Origin: Puniceicoccaceae bacterium 5H
GTDB lineage: Bacteria; Verrucomicrobiota; Verrucomicrobiia; Opitutales; Oceanipulchritudinaceae
NCBI GenBank assembly: GCA_009772895.1
Contig: WOUP01000003.1
Span: forward strand, 372,001 to 436,000
Direction of reading: 5' to 3'
DNA length: 64,000 bases
A program made the position numbers and the translations under genes. This document shows, piece by piece, positions 26,377 through 35,214 of the stretch. The notes under the pieces are model-generated. The model did not search any database. It was not told where the DNA came from and worked only from the letters and a program-made list of their open reading frames with translations. The number at the start of each line of letters is the position of its first letter. Within the stretch, counting starts at the first letter, position 1.

Positions 26377-27252
26377 ATGCGTGTTTCGCGGGCACGTAGT
26401 AGCGATGTTCCCCATACGCTGACGAAAACTGAGCTGGAGGAACGGCTGGAAAAAATACTCCGTCAGTCGGGTGAGGAAGAGCTGCAAAGGCTTCGGGATG
26501 AAATGCGCCGGCTGTCTGCCCCATTGGAGGCCGAGGATCTTTTTGAAGAGATCCATACGATGATTGGCGCGCTGTTGGGGACGCGCGAATATCCGCTTGA
26601 GACTTCGACCGGCCAAGCTCGGCGCGAAGGCGTTCCCTTCGATCCGAGCCGCATGGAGCTGTTTCATAAGCTACATGCCGCGTTGCGCTCCACCGCCTTA
26701 CCGCCGCCTCGCCTGATGGGGCCAAAGCGAATAAACGCCCCCGCCCTAACCTTCTTTGAGGCCTATTTCTCCAATTTCATCGAGGGCACCGAGTTTGACG
26801 TGGATGATGCCGCCGACATTATCTTCAATGGCAAGATCCCGGTCCAAAGACCGGCCGACGCCCACGACATTCTGGGAACGTTTCGTACCGTCTCTGATCT
26901 GGCTGAGATGCAGCACAGACCGAAGAATGCTGAGGAACTGCTGGAGCTGCTGAAACGTCGCCATGCCACCATCATGTCGGGGCGCCCGGATAAATCGCCC
27001 GGCACCTTCAAAACCGAAAGCAACCGGGCCGGAACCAGCATCTTTGTGAGCCCGGAACTGGTGGTCGGGACGTTCATCAAGGCGTTTCCTCTTTACCAGT
27101 CCTTGGAAGCGGCGTTCCAGTGGGCCGTATTCATGATGTTCCTGATCTCCGAGGTGCATCCTTTTACCGATGGGAACGGCCGGGTTGCCCGGGTGATGAT
27201 GCGTCCGGTGGAAGCATGGAGGTGGATTACGCCAATGCAGCTGCGGAGCTGA
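26377..27252 (+). pseudogene. Fic/DOC family AMP-transferase, truncated after the active site
   Basis: The first 270 residues read as a Fic protein with a helical N-terminal part. The inhibitory-helix-like region is not clear. The active-site loop HPFTDGNGRVAR lies near residues 258-269, with the catalytic His and the phosphate-binding GNGR. Fic proteins transfer AMP or other groups to target hydroxyls, often as toxins. The helices that normally follow the loop are missing: after VMMR the frame runs into unrelated sequence and stops within 15 residues. The gene therefore looks cut by a rearrangement with the RHS fragment that follows. Confidence 0.7.
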
Positions 27253-27257
27253 CACCG

Positions 27258-27648
27258 GAGTGGGGTCTGGAAACGGTGCGGATCTATATTCCCTCACCCG
27301 CCGGGCGGGCGCCGCGGAGTTGGACTCCGGCGGGGGCTTCGCGGACCACCAATTCGAGCTGTATTACTACGATCATTTACTACGATCATTTGGGCAGCAT
27401 CCAAGCCATAACGCATATCGCGGCGGATCCCAATGAAGTGAATGGCGGCTGGGATAACGTTGGTAATCGGATGGTTTACAGTTACGATGCCTAGGGGGCA
27501 GCGTCGGGACGCCTATGATTGGATGGGCTACGCCCGCAACCAGGAGAGCACCCCCGATGGAACCCAATACAGCTTGGGCGGCCAACTTCAGAAGTGCAAT
27601 CTGGAAAAAAAACGTATTAAGGTTCGATATGATGAACTAGAAGAATGA
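27258..27648 (+). pseudogene. RHS/YD-repeat protein remnant with 13-bp duplication and frameshift
   Basis: Pieces of a typical RHS core end are spread over frames: FADHQFELYYYDHLGS, then HIAADPN, VYSYDA, and GQRRDAYDWMGYARNQE. A 13-bp tandem duplication (27364-27376 and 27377-27389) breaks the frame once. A TAG where Trp of YDAWGQ is expected (27492-27494), with an extra base, breaks it again. RHS proteins carry variable C-terminal toxins. Here the tip is a short variable end (CNLEKKRIKVRYDELEE). The next gene, starting within its stop codon, is placed as an immunity gene would be. Confidence 0.65.
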
Positions 27649-28031
27649 TGAAGTTTCGTAAATGGGTTCCAGTTGATAATATACCTCAGCGAATGCACCT
27701 TGAAGGTCTACATGATGACTACGAGGGATTTCGCTTATTGCTGCGTGGAGAATCGCTCTCCAGTCGAATGCTTAGGATTGCTTATTATAATCCTCTGCTT
27801 TATCGCAATACAGACGAAGGTGATAGGCTGAGAATGTTGAGTAACAGTTCTATCTTGGGTGAGTGGCCCTTGTTCAAGGTTAGTAGCAGTGATTCTGAAT
27901 TGGTCAAATGGATACATGAAGAGAGTAGAAAAATACGGTCACCTGATCGTATGCATCACTATGTGATTGCAACACCAAATGACATTGTTGAAGTGGTGTC
28001 TGAATGTTCACCTGAAGTGGTATGGATTTAA
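27645..28031 (+). CDS. hypothetical protein in immunity-gene position
   Basis: A 128-residue soluble protein starting MMKFRKWVPV, not recognised. It overlaps the stop of the RHS remnant (ATGA), and its base composition is clearly lower in GC than the core genes. Both features are usual for the immunity gene of a polymorphic toxin cassette. The protein is intact even though the toxin gene is broken, which fits an orphan immunity gene. An RHS-associated function is inferred from position alone. Confidence 0.55.
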   Translation: MMKFRKWVPVDNIPQRMHLEGLHDDYEGFRLLLRGESLSSRMLRIAYYNPLLYRNTDEGDRLRMLSNSSILGEWPLFKVSSSDSELVKWIHEESRKIRSPDRMHHYVIATPNDIVEVVSECSPEVVWI

Positions 28032-28929
28032 TATGGGAACTCTTGTGCCAAAAAACCTACCTTTTTACGCGCCAACCATGACATGTTCCATGCCAATCAA
28101 GTCGAATACCTACCTTGAATAAAACGCCCAATCAATTAGCGGGACTTGCGCCAGCTATCTAATATAGTAATAGAAAGCCTGAGAAGCTCCTTCGATAGTC
28201 AGCACTTCGTGGTGCTCATACTTATTCCTCAGAACACGCCAAGACAAAGATCACCTTCCCCCACTTGTCCATCGGGGAGACGTCTGGTGACTTGCTTTTT
28301 TGGGGGGGGACTTTCTGGGGCTTGCCTAGATTGGACTTAGATGGGACAGCGTTTTCTGGCGTTGGGGTTTGAGCAGGTGACTGTTCTGGGGACGATGATT
28401 TTGGGGACAGGTTAGAAAAAAGGAGGATTCTGTCTTTATATAACAATTGATGTCATGAATGGAGTAAACCGTTTTCACGGCCCGCTTCGATCGCCTGGAG
28501 ATGCAATTAATGCTAATGTCTATTTTGTTGATAATCGGTCAATCACTTTAATGAACAAGATGGTGGAAAGTAATATCGGTCGATAGGTCAAGTAAATGGG
28601 AGAATCGGTCCGATCCGAATCTAAATCTTGAATAGAAGGATTACAAGCCTCTGCGATCAAGCGTTTTATTACTGACGATTAACAAGATAAAATCAGCAAG
28701 CATATGCCGCCGCTGGCGAAGACGGGGTGGGCACGCTGCGACTTAGTCTTAGGTAAACGGGGACGCCTCGGCAAGTGCGTTCCTCTGGCTAAGCGTATCA
28801 AGCAAAGGCACCGCCGACAGTCCGCACGTCGAGCCGATCCTACACCAGGCGGTCCACCATCCAGTGGCGAAGGGCGAGGCGTGGGCGATCTTCGTTTCAC
28901 CTTTTCGTACGAGCGGCACGTCCGTATCT
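28032..28929. other. about 900 bases without a supported gene; G-rich tract inside
   Basis: Frames of 60-90 codons occur but none has a domain or start signals. The left half is AT-rich like the preceding gene. Around 28295-28400 there are several runs of three to eight G (G8 at about 28302-28309, then GGGG at several points) on the plus strand, which could form a G-quadruplex. The right end borders the cad1 stop codon. Confidence 0.45.
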
Positions 28930-30765
28930 TCACACCGCTGCGAGCTGGCGCTCGAGCTCGCGGTTGAAGGCGATGCGGAGGCGGTGGCGTTCGTCGAAGG
29001 GGGCAAAGGCTGTGTCGAGCGCATTGCGCTGCAGCTGGATGATCTGCGAGCGCGTGATGTCAGGGCAGAGCTTGGCGAGAAAGAGCAGGTTGTCGTTGAG
29101 GCTGGCGGCGCTGATCCCGATGTTGTCGGTATTGACGGTGACCTTGATGCCCGCTTGCAAGTAGCGAAGCAGGGGGTAGTCGTCCGTTTGGCCCGGCATC
29201 GGTCGGAACCCCTTGATCTGGTAATTGGCGTAGGGGCACATCTCCACGCCGATCCCACGCTCGGCAAAGGCCCGCATCAGGTCGCGCGACTGGGTGAGGT
29301 GCAGCGCGTGGCCAATGCGGCGGGCGGAGAGGCGGTAGACGGCCTGCCAGATCGATTCCACGTCATCATTCTCACCTGCGTGGGCGGTCACGGCGAGGCC
29401 GCAGCGGTGCGCGGCATCAAAGTCGTGCTGGAAGTAGAGCGGGCGGGTTTCCTTATTTTCGAAGCCGGCCAGGTCGAGCCCCACCACATTGCAGCACTCG
29501 GAGGCGTAGGTGCGTTGACCAGCGGTGACGGCCAGTGCCACGTGGCGGCTGATGCTCGATAAGTCGCCGGACTGGCGGCGGCTGACGATGATGATCAGAT
29601 TCACCTGGCAACGCTCCCGGGGGTCGCTCTGGGCCATGCATCGCTCGAAGGTGCTCTGGATGTCTTGCAAGACCGACCAGGCATCGCGGTCGCGCGCATA
29701 GTTGTTGGGCGAGCAGCGCACCTCGGCGTAGCGGACCTTCGTTGCGACAAAGTGGGCGTAAAGGCCTTCGATTTGCGCCCGCAGGCAACCGGCATCGCTC
29801 AGGAGAGAAGACCCGTTCGCATCACCCAGCCGCATGTAGGTGTCGAGCGGGCAGGGCTGGTGCGGGCGCGGCCAGCCCTCCGGAGGAAGAGGCACACTCG
29901 CGGTCACGCCAGGCAGGTGGGGGGAGGTCGCAGCGGCACGCACCCGCTCCAGTTCGGGGCCGTGAGTGGCAAAGCCGCCCAGGTGGCAATGCAGCTCCAC
30001 CTTGGGCAGGGCGGCGATCCAGGCGGCATCGGCCGAAGGATCCAAGGGGGCTTCGAGCCAGCGCTGCTGGGACGCGTTGGCCAGCAGCAGGGCGGGGAAG
30101 GCCCGATCGGCCAGCGACTCGCGTTGTTGCCACAGGGCGTCAGTTGCCTCCGCACGCTGGCGCAAATAGTCCGACAATGCGCGGTCGCTGACACTGACGG
30201 TCCGGGCCGGAGGCTCCGTCGAGATGATGTCGAGCGGGAAATCGTTGGGCCTCAGGGCCGCCACCATGGGGCGAGCAGCGCGGGGGCCGAGCGTCACAAA
30301 GTCCAGTCGGCCATCCAGTGCCGCTTGGTGGGCCGCCGCGGGCTCGCGCGGCTCCTCTCCTTCGCGCACCAGGACGTGGTAAAGATCTGCTGCCCCAAAA
30401 GTCTCCGCTGCCTGTTGCAGGGCCGCTGTCATGGTCTTGCGCCCACCGCTCATGCACACCCAAAGCGGGGCCGCCACCGTATGCTGCAGCTCCAGATACC
30501 AACGCATCAACGCCTCGGTATAGCCGGCATGGTCGGCGGCGCTGCGCACGTCTTGCAGGCCTTCCAGCCGCGTCTGATAAAACGGTATCTCCAGTTGCTG
30601 CTCCACATACTGCCGCACCTCATCCAGCCCGTTGACTTGCCCCGACAACGTGAAGCAGTAAAGCGCTGCCGGGCGAGGGCCATCGGCCATGCGAAAGAGC
30701 GCTTCGATTAACACGACCGGAGAGGCGCCCACTGACGCGAGCAAGACTGGCTGTGCAGCATCCAT
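28930..30765 (-). CDS. cad1: CARF-adenosine deaminase fusion (Cad1-type CRISPR effector)
   Basis: A 611-residue protein with two parts. Residues about 5-185 form a CARF domain (VLLASVGASPVVLIEALF; ligand-loop SGGRKT at 106-111). Residues about 250-611 are an adenosine/AMP deaminase-type TIM barrel. Its metal site is visible: H259-C-H261, H462 in HAGE (with general acid E465), H486 in RIGHAL, and D547 in NTDN. Cad1 enzymes are known to be switched on by cyclic oligoadenylate from Cas10 and to deaminate ATP to ITP, halting growth of infected cells. The usual deaminase TDD motif reads TDN here. The gene follows array 1, separated by a terminator. The start could also be GTG at 30768 or 30825. 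Confidence 0.92.
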   Translation of the reverse strand: MDAAQPVLLASVGASPVVLIEALFRMADGPRPAALYCFTLSGQVNGLDEVRQYVEQQLEIPFYQTRLEGLQDVRSAADHAGYTEALMRWYLELQHTVAAPLWVCMSGGRKTMTAALQQAAETFGAADLYHVLVREGEEPREPAAAHQAALDGRLDFVTLGPRAARPMVAALRPNDFPLDIISTEPPARTVSVSDRALSDYLRQRAEATDALWQQRESLADRAFPALLLANASQQRWLEAPLDPSADAAWIAALPKVELHCHLGGFATHGPELERVRAAATSPHLPGVTASVPLPPEGWPRPHQPCPLDTYMRLGDANGSSLLSDAGCLRAQIEGLYAHFVATKVRYAEVRCSPNNYARDRDAWSVLQDIQSTFERCMAQSDPRERCQVNLIIIVSRRQSGDLSSISRHVALAVTAGQRTYASECCNVVGLDLAGFENKETRPLYFQHDFDAAHRCGLAVTAHAGENDDVESIWQAVYRLSARRIGHALHLTQSRDLMRAFAERGIGVEMCPYANYQIKGFRPMPGQTDDYPLLRYLQAGIKVTVNTDNIGISAASLNDNLLFLAKLCPDITRSQIIQLQRNALDTAFAPFDERHRLRIAFNRELERQLAAV

Positions 30766-30778
30766 CACGTTTGCATCA

Positions 30779-30792
30779 TGGGGCGAAGCCCA
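30779..30792 (-). promoter_or_regulatory. small hairpin just upstream of the cad1 start
   Basis: On the minus strand GGGCTTCGCCC forms a tight stem-loop ending about 14 bases before the ATG at 30765. No clear Shine-Dalgarno is seen between it and the start. It could dampen translation, or it may lie inside the coding region if the upstream GTG is used. Confidence 0.35.
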
Positions 30793-30826
30793 CGCCGTCG
30801 GCAAGTCATGACTGAGGGCGTACACT

Positions 30827-30860
30827 AAAAGCGCGCTGCACGAAAAAACGCACAGCGCGC
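30827..30860 (-). terminator. strong terminator between array 1 and cad1
   Basis: On the minus strand a 12-bp stem (GCGCGCTGTGCG pairing with CGTGCAGCGCGC, two wobble pairs) with a T6 loop is followed by TTTTA. It lies between the last decayed repeat of array 1 and the cad1 start. It should end the pre-crRNA transcript, and it supports minus-strand transcription of array 1. Confidence 0.75.
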
Positions 30861-30908
30861 CTGTCCTTGGGGCTGATCTTTCCGCAGCTGCAGGAGAATC
30901 CGGAACGG

Positions 30909-32954
30909 CCAGCTGTTGCCTGTCGGCAGATGGGTCCTTTCGGACAGCTGAGCCCGCACACCCTGTCTGTCCACTCGCAAATCACGTCACCAATGCCTGT
31001 CGGCAGATGAGTCCTTTCGGACGGCGTATGCCCTACCCAATGGGTTGACATCCCAGCCGAGTCACCAATGCCTGTCGGCAGATGAGTCCTTTCGGACTTC
31101 AACATCAACAATGCCATGTCGTTCTTCCACAAGACCAAGTCACCAATGCCTGTCGGCAGATGAGTCCTTTCGGACTCGTCAGCGCTATGAAGATCTGGGG
31201 ATTTTTCCCCGTCACCAATGCCTGTCGGCAGATGAGTCCTTTCGGACCGATTCCGCTAATTCAAGCTCTATATCCGAGCAAAGTCACCAATGCCTGTCGG
31301 CAGATGAGTCCTTTCGGACGCCTAACGACCGTGGGTTCCAGCGATTTTGGTGCGCTGTCACCAATGCCTGTCGGCAGATGAGTCCTTTCGGACCGCGATT
31401 GAAAACGCCGAAACCATTTGCAGTGAATATCTTGTCACCAATGCCTGTCGGCAGATGAGTCCTTTCGGACAATCAACCCTAAGGGTCAATTTATTGTCGG
31501 AGAAAAATGTCACCAATGCCTGTCGGCAGATGAGTCCTTTCGGACGGGCCAGCCCAGCAACCGCATCGAGCACATCCGCTCGTCACCAATGCCTGTCGGC
31601 AGATGAGTCCTTTCGGACTCAAGTTTAACTTTTATCAGCATCTTGAAAATCTTATCCGTCACCAATGCCTGTCGGCAGATGAGTCCTTTCGGACCTTACG
31701 TCATTGTTAACGGCAATGGAGACCAGCAAGTCACCAATGCCTGTCGGCAGATGAGTCCTTTCGGACAGTGCAGGTTAAAGGGTATGGCGTTATTACCCGT
31801 GCTCAAGTCACCAATGCCTGTCGGCAGATGAGTCCTTTCGGACAATCCCTGCAACGACCTTTAAGATTAGCTTTTTCAGCAGTCACCAATGCCTGTCGGC
31901 AGATGAGTCCTTTCGGACGCTTGGCCGTATCGGCCTGCCCGGCGGTAAGGTTGACGTCACCAATGCCTGTCGGCAGATGAGTCCTTTCGGACGAAGGGGG
32001 AAATTGACGCCCTTGGCGAGGGCGAGAAAGCGTCACCAATGCCTGTCGGCAGATGAGTCCTTTCGGACGGGCGACCGCCCCGCCTACTCGCCGAGAGAGG
32101 TTCTGTCACCAATGCCTGTCGGCAGATGAGTCCTTTCGGACGTGAATTCACCGCCTACCACGGCATCAGCACCAGTCACCAATGCCTGTCGGCAGATGAG
32201 TCCTTTCGGACCCATTGAGTTCAAAGAAGAACCACGTTGGCCATACAAGTCACCAATGCCTGTCGGCAGATGAGTCCTTTCGGACACTTGACACCAGTCG
32301 GAACATCGTCAACCGCGACGTCACCAATGCCTGTCGGCAGATGAGTCCTTTCGGACCATTTCAACCGCCTGAAAATAGCTTTGCGTGAATGCGTCACCAA
32401 TGCCTGTCGGCAGATGAGTCCTTTCGGACTTATGACGCTGAAACGGCGCATGATACTGCCTTTGAATCGTCACCAATGCCTGTCGGCAGATGAGTCCTTT
32501 CGGACCTTGCAAATAAGGATAAATGGGTTTTCGCGTAAGTTGTCGTCACCAATGCCTGTCGGCAGATGAGTCCTTTCGGACGAAAATGGCGACCTTTTGG
32601 CCGCCACCACGCGCGCCGTCACCAATGCCTGTCGGCAGATGAGTCCTTTCGGACTTAGTTTACGCCGAGTTTCATCCAGATATTTATCATTAATGTCACC
32701 AATGCCTGTCGGCAGATGAGTCCTTTCGGACATATCATGGAATTCAACTTTATCCGCCCCGAAGATCGTCACCAATGCCTGTCGGCAGATGAGTCCTTTC
32801 GGACAGTATGTTGGGCATGATTGATCTCCTAGAACAAGGAGATCGTCACCAATGCCTGTCGGCAGATGAGTCCTTTCGGACTCTCATGCGAAAATACACC
32901 AATGGAAATGTAACTGTGTCACCAATGCCTGTCGGCAGATGAGTCCTTTCGGAC
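30909..32954 (-). CRISPR. CRISPR array 1: 27 full repeats plus one decayed, 37-bp repeat
   Basis: The 37-bp repeat, read on the minus strand, begins GTCCGAAAGGAC (a 4-bp stem with GAAA loop), has the core CTGCCGAC and ends ATTGGTGAC. Twenty-seven copies run from 30986 to 32954 with essentially no variation. A worn copy at 30909-30945 forms the left end. Spacers are about 33-40 bases. The decayed copy at the left, the terminator beyond it and the leader homology at the right all show that transcription and new-spacer addition start from the right. Repeats differ from array 2 at 2 of 37 positions. Confidence 0.97.
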
Positions 32955-33140
32955 TGCGGCTATGTAAGTCTTTGGCAATGAGGGTGGCAAGTCGTGAATG
33001 TGTCGGCAGGACTGAAAATGCCCACCTGACGCGGAACGTTTTGCTGGCGAGGGACGGCTGATGGTCGTGTAAGGTTTTGATGTCAAGGAACATGGGGAAT
33101 GCGTCGGCAGACGGGCGTTTGGCGGGGTTTTGGGCTGCCG
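32955..33140 (-). promoter_or_regulatory. leader of CRISPR array 1
   Basis: The 186 bases between the TIGR02710-type gene stop and the first repeat are homologous to the leader of array 2. The last 59 bases match at 32 positions without gaps, including the end C-T-T-n-C-A-T-n-n-C-C-G-C. The octamer CTGCCGAC, which is the repeat core, occurs 71 and 172 bases from the same octamer in the first repeat, exactly as in array 2. Confidence 0.75.
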
Positions 33141-34349
33141 TCACATGTGCAGGCCCCGGACCAGCTGGAGGCGTCGGCAGGCCGGCTGCATGACCCAGGG
33201 CTGGGCGTCCAGCTCCTGGCAAAGGTGCTGTAGCGCCCCTTGGACTTCTTCGATTTCAGCCGGCACGGTTCCATGCCCAAAGACGGTCTGGTTGCGGGCC
33301 TCGATCAACGTGCGGAAAGCGTAATGTCCAAAGTAGGCCTCCGCCAACGGCAGCTTCAGCAGCCTGAGGATCTCCCAGATTTCGCGTAGCCCCAGGTGCA
33401 GCTTGCCATCTCGGGCCAGGGCGCGGAAACGTTCGCGCCTGCGTGGCAGCAAATGCGCGAGATCTTCCTCCTGATAAGGCGGCTCGAGCGCGTACGCTTC
33501 CTTGAGTGCCAGTTTGCCGGCCAGTTCGGTCGATCGGTAGAGATAGGCCAGCGCTTCTTCCACTCGATTCCAATGGAGCAGGGTAGCACAGGCGTCGAGC
33601 AAGTCGGCCAATATGGCAGGATCCAGTTCCGGCGCCTGCCGTAGTCCTGAGAGCCACCGGCGCAACGCGGTAAAGGAGGCCATCTCTGGTCTTGCCGCGC
33701 ACTGGCAGGCCGTGCCGTAGTTCAGTCGCTGCCACTCATGCAGCACCTGAGCGAGCGTCTGTATCTGGTCGATCGTCGGATCTTGCCGATCACGCCAAGG
33801 CTTGAGGATTTCCGCCGCGCCGTGAAAGGCTCCTGCCGCCAGTAGCCGCCGCGCCTCTTTTGCGGCCTGCTCGGCGTAAAACTGTGAGGTGTCGAGCTTC
33901 TGGATCTGTTCTTCGCCGGTAATGACTACGCCATTTTCGCGCGGGCCGGTGATGAACACGATTTCATCGGCCTCTGCATCAAGCGCCGCCATCGTGGCCG
34001 CAGCACTCATTTGCTTGGTGCCGCTGGTCGGGTTGACCACCATAGGCTCTCGGCGATTTGCCTCGCGGCGGATCCGCTGTAATGCCTGCTCGAGGTCCAG
34101 GCGGCACTGCTGCAGATCGTCATGATCTTCGAAGGTGAAAAAGCGCGCCTCTGCGGCTGCAGGCTGGAAGCGCGCGCTCACCCGTTCATCTTCGGACACC
34201 AGCTCGGCCAACGCCACGGAGTCCGGATGCGCACTCGGCATCAGAAAAAAGCAGCGCGGCTCCATTAACTGGATCGATCGGATCAAGCCCTCCGCAAGGT
34301 TTGAGCGCGATCCAGCCGTGCCTGTTCCAACTGTCAAGAGTAGTTGCAT
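33141..34349 (-). CDS. CARF-HEPN RNase of the Csm6/Csx1 type (TIGR02710 family)
   Basis: A 402-residue protein. Residues 1-150 form a CARF domain with LLLTVGTGTAGSRSNLAEGL at the start and the ligand-loop NPTSGTKQM at 106-114. The C-terminal part is helical and holds a HEPN active site, R352-x6-H359, in RNQTVFGH. The pattern fits the TIGR02710 CRISPR-associated family, whose relatives are RNases activated by cyclic oligoadenylate. It is the last gene of the cmr operon, with 10 bases between its start and the cmr1 stop. Its stop codon abuts the array 1 leader. The HEPN spacing (six residues) is within the known range. Confidence 0.85.
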   Translation of the reverse strand: MQLLLTVGTGTAGSRSNLAEGLIRSIQLMEPRCFFLMPSAHPDSVALAELVSEDERVSARFQPAAAEARFFTFEDHDDLQQCRLDLEQALQRIRREANRREPMVVNPTSGTKQMSAAATMAALDAEADEIVFITGPRENGVVITGEEQIQKLDTSQFYAEQAAKEARRLLAAGAFHGAAEILKPWRDRQDPTIDQIQTLAQVLHEWQRLNYGTACQCAARPEMASFTALRRWLSGLRQAPELDPAILADLLDACATLLHWNRVEEALAYLYRSTELAGKLALKEAYALEPPYQEEDLAHLLPRRRERFRALARDGKLHLGLREIWEILRLLKLPLAEAYFGHYAFRTLIEARNQTVFGHGTVPAEIEEVQGALQHLCQELDAQPWVMQPACRRLQLVRGLHM

Positions 34350-34359
34350 GGTGGTTAGG

Positions 34360-35214
34360 TTATGATGGTGAGACCCAGCTCATATTGTTGAGAATCTCTC
34401 CGATGGATTTCGGTTGGTAATGCTTTCGGTGACAGTCGATTGCAGCCTGTATGTTTTGATTCGTGACTCCCGTCACTTTGGGGCGGCAATCGACCACGGC
34501 TACGATTCTAAAATCGTTGTCATGCAATTTCGTAACCCGAAGTTTTAGCGGAGATGAGCGGCGGCCGGGATGGATGCAGCCGAATACTTTTCCTACGACG
34601 GGGATGTTGTTGCCATCCAACGTGTCGGATATCGCACATCTTGCCTTTTCTGCCGATGGGAAGAACGCTTTAGAGATTCCGTAGCGCAATTGGCTTTGTG
34701 AACCTACGACGTTCGCCATCATTTGATACCATTCCTCTGTAGTCCGAGGGGATTGATCGAGGCAGCGCAGGGAGCCGCCTCCTCGATTGGCGCGAGTGCC
34801 GAGCGCTCCAGCCAGTAACCAACAATTGAGGGAACGCTCCAGGAGCTGGCGTTGTTTCTCCTCAAGCTGCCGTCGTTCAAACACATGAACCTTGAACTTA
34901 GTCCCGGCAGGAACGGAGGCTGCGAATGCTTTTTTTTGCTTATGATGGGGCAGGCGTGGCTTGTCGATTGGTTCGAAGTTAGGTGTTTCTACTCTGATGA
35001 CAATGCTGCTAGTTCGTTCGACCGATGATTCCTGCCCGGTAAGCTTAATGCCGCCGAATATGGCACGCTCTTGCTCAAAGCTTCCTCCCAAAAGGCGAAA
35101 CCACTGATGAAGTTGCCCCCGAATAGATGCGGCCCGAATCTCCGGCTGGTTCTGATCCGCTCCGTAGCTGAAGATCGGCGTTACTGCTTCTACGTGATGG
35201 ACTCTGTTGTTCAT
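34360..35214 (-). CDS. cmr1: type III-B RAMP protein Cmr1
   Basis: A 284-residue RAMP protein. VTPIFSYGADQNQPEIRAAS followed by IRGQLHQWFRLLGG is the typical Cmr1 N-terminus, and NRGGGSLRCLD near residue 146 gives the Gly-rich loop. Cmr1 caps the Cmr complex at the 3' end of the crRNA and helps select target RNA. It overlaps the stop of cmr6 by four bases (ATGA). It is somewhat short for Cmr1 but contains both RAMP half-motifs. Confidence 0.85.
   Translation of the reverse strand: MNNRVHHVEAVTPIFSYGADQNQPEIRAASIRGQLHQWFRLLGGSFEQERAIFGGIKLTGQESSVERTSSIVIRVETPNFEPIDKPRLPHHKQKKAFAASVPAGTKFKVHVFERRQLEEKQRQLLERSLNCWLLAGALGTRANRGGGSLRCLDQSPRTTEEWYQMMANVVGSQSQLRYGISKAFFPSAEKARCAISDTLDGNNIPVVGKVFGCIHPGRRSSPLKLRVTKLHDNDFRIVAVVDCRPKVTGVTNQNIQAAIDCHRKHYQPKSIGEILNNMSWVSPS

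Noticed and set aside
28679-28967. Small frames on both strands in front of the cad1 stop
   Set aside because: Arg/Pro-rich shadow composition, no start signals, and overlap with the end of cad1.
31045-32775. Many short reading frames containing NACRQMSPFG or KGLICRQALVT
   Set aside because: These are translations of the CRISPR repeats in different frames, not proteins.
32823-32844. Perfect inverted repeat GATCTCCT/AGGAGATC inside a spacer of array 1, possibly a regulatory hairpin
   Set aside because: The spacer reads as an open coding frame (MLGMIDLLEQGD), so the palindrome is probably a chance property of captured coding sequence.
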